A stretch of 64,000 bases of DNA. It comes from Primulina eburnea (Eukaryota; Streptophyta; Magnoliopsida; Lamiales; Gesneriaceae). The notes under the pieces are model-generated. The model saw only the letters and a list, made by a program, of their open reading frames with translations, was not told the origin of the DNA and made no database searches. Both the position numbers and the translations under genes were made by a program. Below, piece after piece: positions 46,364 through 57,725 of this stretch. Location of the stretch: positions 1-64,000 of the forward strand of contig NW_027331363.1 of assembly GCF_022965805.1 (NCBI RefSeq), read 5' to 3'. How positions within the stretch are numbered: the first letter of the stretch is position 1; each line of letters begins with the position of its first letter.

Positions 46364-46882
46364 CTGCATTCTGGATGAGTATGTATCAAGCATTGGGTAT
46401 TGAGCTGCTATTCAGTACTGCCTTCCATCCTCAGACCAACGGACAATCAGAGAGGGTGATACAGATATTGGAGGAGCTACTTAGAGCTTGCATGATCGAC
46501 TTCCAGGGCAGCTGGGAGCCGAAGCAACCTCTCGTGGAGTTTATGTACAACAATAGTTATCAGGCATCCATTGGCATGGCTCCATATGAGGTATTGTATG
46601 GGAGGAAGTGTAGGTCGCCAGTTTATTGGGACGAGGTAGGAGAGACGACAGAGTTGGGACAAGATATTGTAAGTCAGACTTCAAAGTAAGTGGTCAGATT
46701 TTGGGACATGATGAATACCGCGCAGAGCCGAAAGAAGTGTTATGTAGATCACCGGCGCAGGGATCTCGAGTTTGCAATAGGAGATCACGTATTCGTGAAA
46801 GTCGCACAGGTGAAAGATATGATGAGATTCGGGAAGAAGGGCAAGCTCAGTCCTAGATTCATAGGAACGTTCGAGATCCTAG
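46364..46882 (+). pseudogene. Fragment G: integrase core end and C-terminal region
   Basis: Continues the frame after the hAT element: [42 protein letters not shown] (third catalytic residue, the Glu of QSER), YNNSYQASIGMAPYEVLYGRKCRSPVYWDE, a stop at 46687-46689, then the same phase with DLEFAIGDHVFVKVAQVKDMMRFGKKGKLSPRFIGTFEIL. It is cut by the LTR of element H at 46883; the chromodomain-like tail is not in the window. Confidence 0.9.
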
Positions 46883-47442
46883 TGATAAACATAAAAATTG
46901 TATATTAATTAAATGTTTTATATTATAAATATATAGTTTTTGTTTTATTAAATGTTTAAATATTATATGTTTTATAATAAATTGTATAAACTATAAGTTG
47001 TTGTGTAATTACAAGTTTTTACTATTTTTTACAGGTTCGATAAAACAAAAATAAACATGGCGTTGCAAATGGGATTAAGATTATTCTTGGACCTGTAGAA
47101 AGTTGATGTTAATATCTACAATATTGGTGGAAGCATGAGATAAAAATCCTCTCACAATTGGGATCAAATTAAGCAACAAATAAACTTACCAAAGGAGTGA
47201 CAGTTTTACCATGCTCTAATATTTTGACCATATCTCTCAATTAACTTGGTCAAATGGTCTGAAAAAAATACAACAACTAGACAACTCAATTATCCACATG
47301 TTTCTTTCTATGTGAAGAAGCAAATTCGGAGAAGAAGATTTTCAAAAGTGATGTGTAATATAATATAATATCTTGGAACACAATTGAAGACTTATGTGTA
47401 AAAAAATAATATTTTATTTGTGGTTGTCTCCCTAAATTTGGC

Positions 47443-47450
47443 TATAAATA
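47443..47450 (+). promoter_or_regulatory. TATA box of the element H LTR
   Basis: GGCTATAAATAGGGG, conserved at 61253-61260 in solo LTR K. A start about 30 bp downstream is likely. Confidence 0.7.
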
Positions 47451-47801
47451 GGGGTGCATTGTAATGTATTGAGATATCCCTCATTCTATGAACAAACCTT
47501 TGAGTTCATAATATTTCTCTCTATTTTTTTTCCTTTATTTCTTCATTTAAATATAATTAGCATGTTAATTTCATATTCAAAATTTTACACTTTGAATAAT
47601 GAATAGCTAACTTCCTAAAGTTGAGATGAAAAGGTGAAACTCTTGGCATGATAATAAGGTTACTAAAAGGGTAAGAATCTATGTTTTATATTATTTAATC
47701 ATTATTTATTGTTTATGTTATATTTATTTCTTTAAGCATTTTTATATCTTACTTATAAGTGGGAGTTTTGATTTATTGTTGCTATATGTTACACTAAATT
47801 C

Positions 47802-48050
47802 TTGGAACCATTTAAATGTTAGTTTGGTATTACCAACCATTTAAAGTGGATGCCTTGATTTATTATATATGAATATATTATAATATTAAATTACTTGGAA
47901 CCATTTAAATGTTTGTTTGGTTTTACCAACCATTTAAAGTGGGAACCTTGATTTACTATATATAAATATATCATAATATTAATTTCTTGATACCATTTAA
48001 ATGTTAGTTTGGTTTTATCCACCATTTAAAGTGGGAACCTTGATTTAGTG
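47802..48050 (+). repeat. Tandem repeat, about 2.7 units of 92-93 bp, in the element H LTR
   Basis: Units start at 47802, 47895 and 47987, each with ACCATTTAAATGTT(A/T)GTTTGG and AACCATTTAAAGTGG. Solo LTR K has only one unit, so copy number changed within the family. Confidence 0.85.
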
Positions 48051-48053
48051 TTT

Positions 48054-48058
<5 letters not shown>

Positions 48059-48094
<36 letters not shown>
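48059..48094. repeat. TA microsatellite
   Basis: About 36 bp of uninterrupted TA; only a short version exists at the same place in solo LTR K (near 61680). Confidence 0.95.
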
Positions 48095-48095
<1 letters not shown>

Positions 48096-48482
48096 CACAA
48101 TAAATACTTAACAACATTTATAAGTTTTGGTATATAATATATACTTATAAGATAATAATATATAACATAATATAAATATGATTATTTAATATATTGGAAC
48201 CATTTTATTAAGTGGATTTCAATAATGTTCGTTAATGTTAACTTTATTAAAATATCAAGAGTGGATCCTTTAATCTCAACTACTTAAATTAAAATTTGAA
48301 CAATTAAAAATTACCAATTAAAAATTCAAACAACTAAAAGAAAAAATAAATAAAAAGACATTGTAGTGGACTTTTTAATTACCTTAGCTTCCTCGTGGAT
48401 ACGATATTCGAACTCATCGAATTATACTACTTGTGGACAACCTGCTCTTGAGAGTGCAACAATCAAAGTCGCAACAAGTTTT

Positions 48483-48500
48483 TGGCGTCGTTGCCGGGGA
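48483..48500 (+). other. Primer-binding site of element H (tRNA-Asp type)
   Basis: TGGCGTCGTTGCCGGGGA differs by one base from the complement of the plant tRNA-Asp 3' end, the usual primer of Athila-type elements. Confidence 0.85.
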
Positions 48501-48666
48501 AGTATAATTTAATTTCAAGTCTATTTAATTTTTTTTATAGTTTATTTTTCTTTATTTGAATTTTTGTTGCTTTTGTGTGTTTTTATTCTTTTACATTTGC
48601 ATGAGCATTTGGTCACGTACACTTAGTGGTCAACCCATTCAAAATAACCCTTTATTTTTACAAAAC

Positions 48667-50389
48667 ATGGCGGAAGAACCCATCCAAGAAAATGAAGATG
48701 AAATTCAATCTCAACATGATCATGATAGACGAAGAACACTTAGATATCACATGAATCATACACGTACTAGTGCACCTTCATGTCTAGTTTTTCCTCCTGA
48801 TGCATCTCATTTCAATTTTAAGCCTGGTATTATCCAACTTTTACCCAATTTTCATGGCTTAGATTCTGAAAATCCATACATGCATTTACGAGAGTTTGAA
48901 GAAGTGTGAAACACATATAATGATCTAAACTCTAGTATGAACATCATTCGACTTAAGCTTTTTCCTTTTTCTTTAAAAGATAAAGCTAAAACTTGGCTAC
49001 AAAATCTTAGATCGGGATCCATTCGAACTTGGGATGAATTGCAACAACAAATTTTAAAATTTTTTTTCCATCTCATAGAACAAATTCTTTCAAAAGACAA
49101 ATCATCACTTTCACTCAAAAACAAGGAGAAACTTTTTATCAGTGTTGGGATAGATACAAAGAATTGCTTAATCTTTGTCCACATCATGGTTTTAAAATTT
49201 GGAGAGTTGTTTCTCAATTTTATGAAGGTTTAACACCTAAAGATAGGCAAATGGTTGAATTTATGTGTAATGGAACATTTGAAGATAAAGATCCAGATGA
49301 GGCAATTGAGTATCTTGATTCATTAGCTGAAAATGCTCAAAATTGGGACCCTATAGGTACAATCGAACCATCAAACAAGATTCAATCTCCTACATCTGGT
49401 GGAGTTATGTACACTCTCAAAGATGAACATGATCTTCAAGCTAGATTTACCTCTTTGGCAAGAAAAGTTGAGGCACTTGAATTGAAAAAAAATGGTCAAT
49501 TAAAAGCTGTTCAAGAAATTGCGTGTCACATCTGTGATACAAGTGATCATTCTACAAAAGATTGTCCCACTTTGCCTTGTTTTAAACAATGTCTCCATGA
49601 ACAAGTCAATGTTTTGAACAATTTCAAAAGGCCAAATTTTGAACCATTTTCTCAAAATTACAATCCAGGTTGGCGAAATCATCCAAATTTTAGTTGGAAG
49701 AATGATAATGCTGCACAATTTTCACAACCACATTTTCAAAATCAACAAAATTTTCAAAAGTATGCACCTTATGTTCCTCCACCTAAAAGAAATTTGGAAG
49801 ATACATTGAATTCTTTCATTGCAAAGCAAGAGTCTATCAATACTCAAACTGCTCAAACCATGACATATTTGAAAGATACTCTTGCTAAATTTGCATCTGC
49901 ACTTATTGTTCATGAAAAAGGTTAATTTCCTTCACAACCTCTGCCTAATCCCAAGGATCATCATGCACAAACTGGAACTTCTGGAACTCAACCGATGGAT
50001 CAGGTAAAATCTGTTATTACCCTTCGAAGTGGTAAGGTTGTGGAAAAATCCATTCTTGAACCTTGTGAAGATGATGATAAATCAACTCCAAAATGTAAGG
50101 AAGTGGAACCCATAACTTGCGAAGAGGAGGTTCAACAGACAGTATCACCACCATTCCCTCATGCATTGAAAAATACAAAAAGAAAACAAATTTGAATTCT
50201 GATATATATGATATTTTTAAACAATTAAAAGTTAATATTCCTTTATTAGATGCAATAAAACAGGTACCATCATATGCCAAATTTTTGAAAGACTTGTGCA
50301 CTGTGAAAAGAAAATTGAATGTGAAAAAGAAAGCATTTTTAGCCGAACAAGTAAGTGCAATCATTCAAAATAATAATACTTTGAAATAA
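48667..50389 (+). pseudogene. Element H gag (Athila-type), broken
   Basis: Starts at an ATG (MAEEPIQENEDE; upstream in-frame ATGs at 48601 and 48556 are possible). Gag core PGIIQLLPNFHGLDSENPY, LFPFSLKDKAKTWLQNL and TWDEL, then CPHHGF and LTPKDRQMVEFMCNG; zinc knuckle CHICDTSDHSTKDC near 49528; ITLRSGK near 50010, typical of Athila/Tat elements. Breaks: stop at 48907-48909, frameshift at a run of eight T (49060-49067), stop at 49923-49925, frameshift near 50150-50190, stop at 50387-50389. Gag would coat the RNA genome. Inactive as written. Confidence 0.85.
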
Positions 50390-51441
50390 AAAAACTCTGG
50401 TTGTCCTACTATTTCATGTATTATTGGAGAACGAAAGATTAAAAAAGCCTTGCTTGATCTTGGAGCTAGTGTGAATTTACTTCCATATTCAGTTTATCAA
50501 GAACTCAATCTAGGCGAGTTAAAATCTACTTCGGTAACACTTTTACTTGCCGATAGATCTGTTAAAATGCCAAGACGTATGGTAGAAGACGTATTGGAAC
50601 AAGTTGATAACTTTGTATACCTTGTCGATTTCATAGTTTTAGATACACAACCTGTCGAAGCTTGTAATGCAATTCCTGTAATTCTGGTTCGTCCATTTTT
50701 AGCAACTTCTAATGCTCTTATAAATTGCAGGAATGGAATAATGAAGTTGTCATTTTGTAACATGACCTTGGAGCTCAATGTTTTTAATCTTTGTAAGCAA
50801 CCATATGACAAAGGAGATGAAAGTGAAGATGAAAATCTTATTGAAACTCTTGTGGAAGAAAAAATTCAAAAAGATAGTACTCGTGATCAATTAGATATTT
50901 GTTCAATTGAAACTGTTAAAGAAAATATTGAAATTGATCTTGATAATTTTATCAGGTATCACTCGTTACCAGGATCAGAGAAAGAATTAGATGCAAAATA
51001 TGATAACAAAGACGAACCACCCATATTGGAGTTAAAACCCTTGCCAGAAGAATTGAAGTATGCATTTCTTGGAGAAGATGAAACATATCCGGTGGTAATT
51101 TCTTCCAAACTAGAAAGTGATCAAGAAGGTAAATTAGTTGATATGCTTAAAATACAAAAAAATGCAATTGGTTGGACACTAAAAGATCTCATGGGCATTA
51201 ATCCACTAATTTTCACTCACAAAATTCACTTAGGAGAAAATACAAAAACATCTCAACAACCACAAAGAAGATTAAATCTACACATGAAAGATGTTGTGAA
51301 AACTGAAGTTTTCAAACTACTAGATGTTGGGATTATCTACCATATTTTTGATAGTAAGTGGGTAAGCCCAACACAAGTAGTTCCAAAAAAATCTGGTATT
51401 ACAGTGATAAAAAATGAAAAAGGTGAATTGTTAACAAGTCG
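50390..51441 (+). pseudogene. Element H protease and start of reverse transcriptase
   Basis: The phase open from 50390 gives CPTISCIIGERKIKKALLDLGASVNLLPYSVY: protease with DLGAS, the normal active-site form in the Athila/Tat branch. A 180-residue linker follows (ILELKPLPEELKYAFLG, the pre-RT signature), then RT starts (IHLGENTKTSQQPQRRLN, SKWVSPTQVVPKKSG). The frame is cut after codon position 2 at the AGTCG target site of element I and continues in phase at 63897. Confidence 0.88.
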
Positions 51442-54300
51442 TGAAACATCTACTAATTTTAAAAGCGCGGAAATGTTTTTTTTTTAAATAAAAGCTCGCA
51501 TTTTAGAAATAAAATTTAAAAATGTCTTAAGTATTTGACAATATAAATAGTGCGTAAACATAAACGAGTAAAAATTGTGAAAATCATCAGTGTATCAAAA
51601 CCAGCATATAAAAATGTTCATATCCTCTCAAATCTCATAAAAACAAAATGCGGAAACCATGTGGTCCTCGGGTCGTGTCACCACACCAGGCCTGTCTACT
51701 CAGTTTTCAGCACCTCCAGTCCTCTCAATAACAAGCACACCTGCATCACACACGCCTAGTGAGTCTAAAGACTCAACACACCTGTACCGTTAATAACAAG
51801 TACATATACATAGCACACAGCAGTGAAAAATATCATACTCAACATATCTTTCATGAACTTAAAAGCATAACGTAAACGTGTCGTATAAAATCATGTCGTG
51901 TCAAATCATGTCATCTCATATCATCATATACGTGTCAAGACAGCTCATCGTGTCATCATAAACTTAAACATTTTCTTTTAATTGAATTCAGTTTATTTGT
52001 TGTGACTTTCGTATCAGCTCTATCGATGGATCCATCTATAAAAACCGTGGTACCCGACAGCGGGGGACATCAGCGACAGCATTACCCACCCACTGAGCCC
52101 GGGCCTCAGCTTATCAAATCTCATGTCAATGGAAATACGATCGTCGGGCTACCTCTGGGGCCTTTTCCCGTAAACGGGCTCCCTCTGGGGCCTTTTCCCT
52201 CACGATATCTCCAATCATATCATCGTATACATATACATCGTCAGTCACAACTAATTCACATCCTTCAAAAATATCATCATTTATTAAAATATACATACGC
52301 GTAACTTTCTTTTAAACCAAGCATGCCCCTTATTTATCATAATTGCGTAAAAATCGTAAACATGATGCATGAACATTTAAAATATAATGAATTTGTGCTC
52401 AGGGCGCTGCCAGGACCAAAATCTCACCTCGGGTGCAAAATGACCATTTTGCCTCTGGGAAGCCAAAAATTACCGTTTCATCCTTGGACCTCTAAAATTG
52501 ACCCGAAGTTTACCAAACTCCTTAAAATATCCCAAAACATATTTAAAAGCATTTCTAGATGTAAACTCGAGTCCAATATCCAACTTAACCGATTCGTTTT
52601 AAAAATCGGACCAGGGTCCCGATTTTAACCCGAATCGACTCGAAACTTAACCGAATTTTCCCAAACTTAAACCATAACTTACCAACATATAACTAAACCA
52701 TATCCTACACAAACCAGACCCTAGATGATCCTTTAAACCATCGAATTACCTGCTGTAACCTTCTGAAATTTCTGCACATCCTTATTCCAAAACTCTAAGT
52801 TATGCACCCAAGCCTTAAATTCGATCCTAGCCTACACCAGCCCCAAACAGACTCGAAACAACCAAGCTAGGGCCTTGACCAAACCCTCCTGAACCATTCT
52901 AGCCCTGTCTAACCAGCCCATGCACCAAACCATGCAGACCCCTTGATCTTGCCCTCTAAACCTTGCGCTTGGGATTTCTTGCACCGTTATTTGGTCGGCC
53001 ACCCCCAGCACTACACCAGATGTGCCCAGCCCCTCCTAGGACCATGACTCACTCCTTTGACACCCTCTGGACGCAGCCCCATGAGCCGTACCTAACCTGC
53101 ACCCTCAAGGACCAAAACCGAACTCTAGCCCTCTTGAAAACAAAAATCATTCCGCCCTCTTGCTGCTGATGTTCCAGACCTGAATCTTGCATCTAAAGGA
53201 CCCTTAAACACTCTGAAAATCATGCCCATAATATCCCTAACCCGGCAGCCCCCTTCAAACTATTAAAAACGTGAAACCCATGTCAAGAATCAACCCCTTT
53301 TTTTTCAAACTTTGAATAAATCGCATACACACAATATATCGATACATGCTTGATCAAATACATGAAATTCAGTATAATATTGACGTTTATGACGCGAGAA
53401 TAAAGATAAAAGCGTGCCTGGTAATTAATTTTGGACAAACTATCGAGAAGCTAAAGGCCGAGGAGATGAGCTCTTTGCTTGGAAGGAAATATGGCATCAC
53501 CGAACTTTGCAGCAGCAAAATCACAAGGAAGCTTGTGAGTGGAGGAGAGGGCGGTTGCTGAAATGTTATTAGGTTAGTGGGAGTTTAAGGAATTAATTAA
53601 GGGTTAATTGTTTGGATGATGCAGACTGATGGTTTCCTTTTTCTTGAGCTGATATGAGGAAACCGAGAGGACAGGGAGCTGATGGGTGTGTGTCGGCCGG
53701 TTGAGAATTAGGTTAGGTTAATTAGTTGTTTAGGAGCTTAATTACATAATAATCAAATGGTTAATGGGCCCTAGATTATTTAATTAAAAGTTTAAAGGGT
53801 TTTAAGCCCAACAAGCTTAAAATTAGGCCCATTAAATCCAAACGCACTCCCGAAAAATATTTTGTGTTGAAAAGATTTTAAAAATATTGGCCGAACCTTT
53901 AAAAAGTCCTCCGATTTGATAAAATTTGCGTACTGTTAAAAATAAAATCCTGCGAGTAAAAATACCTAAATAAAATCTCATTTTTTGAGAAATACCCTTA
54001 AAACACCTTAACTTACTTTATAAAAATAAATCTTGCACTCAAATAATTTTCTTGAAAATTCTCCGGTCTATGATCCTCGTTCGAACGTGAAATGTATCTA
54101 GAAATCCTAATGCATGAATTTCATGAATTAAATCATATCATGCATGAATTATGTATAAAATGCATAAAAATAATTAAACACATAATTAATGAAATAAACA
54201 TGCATTTACTGCTTTAAAACAATTTAATAAAATACCAAAGAAATTTGATAAGTTGTATGCATGTGGTTCCCGTGAACTTTCAAATTTTTGGAACGTTACA
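51442..54300 (-). repeat. Element I 3' LTR
   Basis: 2859 bp, TGAAACATCTACTAATTTT...GGAACGTTACA. It contains a 27-30-bp direct duplication (CGGGCT(A/C)CCTCTGGGGCC, near 52147-52200) and no gene. Close to identical to the outer parts of 56969-63891. Confidence 0.9.
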
Positions 54301-56968
54301 ATCTTCCCCCCTTAAATTGAATTTCGTCCCCGAAATTCGCTTACCCTCGACAAACAAAAAGTTTAGACTCTTAATTATAGAATCCCAATAGTACACGCTT
54401 CCGCTGCGCTACTCTGACAGAATAAGTGTTGAGTTGTCCTTCTCCTCAATCCTAATTAATTTTGCCTACTTAAATTCTCGTTTGCGGATCGCAACTTAAA
54501 ACAACTTATGGTAACTTAGTTCTATTTTCTATAACCTCGAATTTCAACTTTTCTTAAACTTCCCATTATTAGAAATAACAGTCCGAATTTTATTGCGTCT
54601 TACTTTCTTATATTATACTCAAGATGTTCATTGACCTATTATATTCTAATATTGAAATCTTAACAGCATCCTTTCTTAAATTTATTGAACCCAAGATATG
54701 TTAAAGCTCCAAATCCAAGTATTGACATTCATGCAGTTCGACTTAGGAGATCTTAGTATCAAAATTTTTTAATCGACTTCTATACTAGGTAAAATACTTA
54801 AAAGTTAAACCTTATCTAAACCTCATAATAATATTAGCATAAGATCCTTGAATCGAATCTTTATCTTACCACACCAAACTTACATAACTTATTTATTTAG
54901 AAGTACATCCCAACATAACGCTGCTGCAAATCTTAAATTCGAGTAGTGTTAATCCATAAAATCCAAAACATACGATACTGATCTTCTACCTAAATAATAA
55001 AATCATTCTAGCACCAATTACATGCTTAAACTATTATCTTCTCAATTGCAAGAAAGTTGAGGCCTAAGACCCTTGGATTTTCCTCATTGGAACAAATGTC
55101 GCATTCTTACGTATCCTTAATGCTTAATTAGTACTAGCGTATAAAACTTATTAAGTCGTCCCATGGTAGCCTTAGAATAATTTTAATAAATCAACTTCAC
55201 TTATAACCCACAGAGTTCTAGAATCCCCACATCAAGGTTTTAGATTTCTTACTCGGTAGAAATCTTAATATTCATTCATCGATAATTTATGTTGAACACA
55301 ATTAATTCCCTTTTATTTCACTCAAAATTCCCGTATGAACACATATCCCCTAAATTTGAATTTCAAACTTACGCAACCCAAATAGTTTTGGATAACATAA
55401 TTCCAAAACACATGTTCACTTATTCCCAAGTTTCTCAATGACTTTAAAAAAACATATTCCTCGAACCAAGGTTTCTATCTCAATTCTTACATGTGTCCAT
55501 CAAATAACCTAACCATCAAATCATACCCAACTTTCTAGAAAAATTTAAATTCCAACTAAGGTGTAATCTTAATTGTTAAGATAATGGCTAAAGCTTATGA
55601 CACATCAAACTTAAGTTCTAAAAAAATTTGTTATGTCAATATTTATTCTTATAACTTAACTAACCGATTACTTTACCTAAAATCGTATCACCTTAAATTC
55701 TCAATTTCCACAACATTATTTCACTAACGCTTAAATTTTCAAGCCCAAGATTGATTCATCCTACAACGTCCTTGATTACCATTCATTATAACATTATAAC
55801 TCAGATATCTAAAAGTTCTAAATTTCCTTCAAGCGTAAATCACCGAAAATTCCTATCATTTAAACATTCAATTCTCACTTACTGTCAAATAGGTTCCCAA
55901 ATTTCTTAAAATGCATAATCAATTCTTAATTTCTCAAAAATTATCCAATTTTTCCTAAATTCCTAAAATTTCACAATTACCCAAAAGTTTTCGGCATTCC
56001 TAATTCTATTTTATAGGTTGACCGTAACATACAGTTAAATAGTTTTAAACTTATTAAACCCAAAAATCAATTTTCATAACTTCGAAAAATTACTAATTTA
56101 ACCCAAGTGTCCCTCAAAATTTATAATTTAATCCTCAAAATTTTTGAAACTTGCAATTTGGTCCTTACAGTTCTCAAAAATTATAATTCTGCCTCTACAA
56201 CTCTTCGAAATTTGCATTTTTGTCTCCATAAAATTTTCAACTTAGCATCATTAAACCTTAAAATTCTCGAAACTCAGAATTTAATCCAAAATTCGGTAAA
56301 TTCGAAAATATTCTCTTAGGATTTTATTTTACGCGTAGGTCCTCAATTTATTGATTATTACAATTAGATCCTTAAAATTCTAAATTATTGCAATTCAGTC
56401 CTTAAATCCAACTATTTAAAGCATGTGTCCTAAATAATTTCTACATTTGATACTTCTAAAGATCGTCGTAGTCTTCGAATCATTATTCCTTACATGAAAT
56501 CCTCAAAATTAACTCGTCTAGCAACCACGAACCATCAGTAATTACTTAGAAAATCTACAAGTCCCAAAGACATTCATAATTTTTAAAATTAATTTATGAC
56601 CTACGAGTAGAACATCAGTACTACTAACCGAAATTAATATAGTCAAATCATTTCCGACCTTTCTTAATTCAAAACAACAAAATTCTTATTCATGTCCAAT
56701 TCCACCACAAAACCAGCATGCATGAAAATCATATAAATTTCTCGTTTCTTGTCGTAACATGCATAAAAATTTTAAATCATCTAATCTCAAAACATAACTA
56801 CAGATAAACTTGTACTGTAAAGCATATATCATGTAAACATGCAGGTGATAATAGTCAATCATTTAAAACATTCAAAATATAAAAGCTTACAGACTTGAGG
56901 CTTGAAGATTGAGCGGCAGAAGCTAGCGACGGCACAACCCTATACAGGACCCTTGCTCTGATACCAAC
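54301..56968 (-). other. Element I interior, non-coding
   Basis: Begins with a purine-rich tract on the reverse strand (complement of ATCTTCCCCCCTTAA) and ends with leader and primer site (TGGTATCAGAG, 56956-56966). In between is AT-rich text without stop-free stretches of interest and without any retroelement motif I can recognise. A degenerate ~30-bp repeat fills about 55900-56460. Confidence 0.8.
55900..56460. repeat. Degenerate tandem repeat of about 30 bp
   Basis: Successive units look like CCTCAAAATTTTTGAAACTT followed by GCAATTTGGT, with many substitutions. The same kind of units is found in the element D intron (22807-23060). Confidence 0.6.
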
Positions 56969-57725
56969 TGAAACATCTACTAATTTTAAAAGCGCGGAAA
57001 TATTTTTTTTTTAAAATAAAAGCTCGCATTTTAGAAATAACATTTAAAAATGTCTTAAGTATTTGACAATATAAATAGTGCGTAAACATAAACGAGTAAA
57101 AATTGTGAAAATCATCAGCGTATCAAAACCAGCATATAAAAATGTTCATATCCTCTCAAATCTCATAAAAACAAAATGCGGAAACCATGTGGTCCTCGGG
57201 TCGTGTCACCACACCAGGTCTGTCTACTCAGTGTTCAGCACCTCCAGTCCTCTCAATAACAAGCACACCTGCATCACACACACCTAGTGAGTCTAAAGAC
57301 TCAACACACCTGTTCCGTTAATAACAAGTACATATCTATAGCACACAGCAGTGAAAAATATCATACTCAACATATATTTCATGAACTTAAAAGCATAACG
57401 TAAACGTGTCGTATAAAATCATGTCGTGTCAAATCATGTCATCTCATATCATCATATATGTGTCAAGACAGCTCATCGTGTCATCATAAACTTAAACATT
57501 TTCTTTTAATTGAATTCAGTTTATTTGTTGTGACTTTCGTATCAGCTCTATCGATGGATCCATCTATAAAAACCGTGGTACCCGACGGCGGGGGACATCA
57601 GCGACAGCATTACCTGCACACTGAGCCCGGGCCTCAGCTTATCATATCTCATGTCAATGGAAATACGATCGTCGGGCTCCCTCTGGGGCCTTTTCCCGTA
57701 AACGGGCTCCCTCTGGGGCCTTTTC

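Larger units (their letters stand above)
46883..48476 (+). mobile_element. Element H 5' LTR (Athila-type Ty3-gypsy)
   Basis: 1594 bp, opening TGATAAACATAAAAATTG and ending AAAGTCGCAACA, followed by a tRNA-Asp primer site. Left flank CCTAG (46878-46882) should be the target duplication; its partner lies beyond the window. It contains a TATA box, a 92-93-bp tandem repeat and a TA run. Solo LTR K belongs to the same family. Inserted in the integrase C-terminal region of G. Confidence 0.88.

Noticed and set aside
51550..52628. Small plus-strand frames in the element I LTR (with copies near 57078 and 59924)
   Set aside because: They recur because the LTR recurs, run against the element's orientation and carry no recognisable domain.
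53346..53561. 71-codon frame, repeated at 62937-63152
   Set aside because: Present only because it lies in both LTRs of element I; no start context, domain or conservation beyond the LTR.
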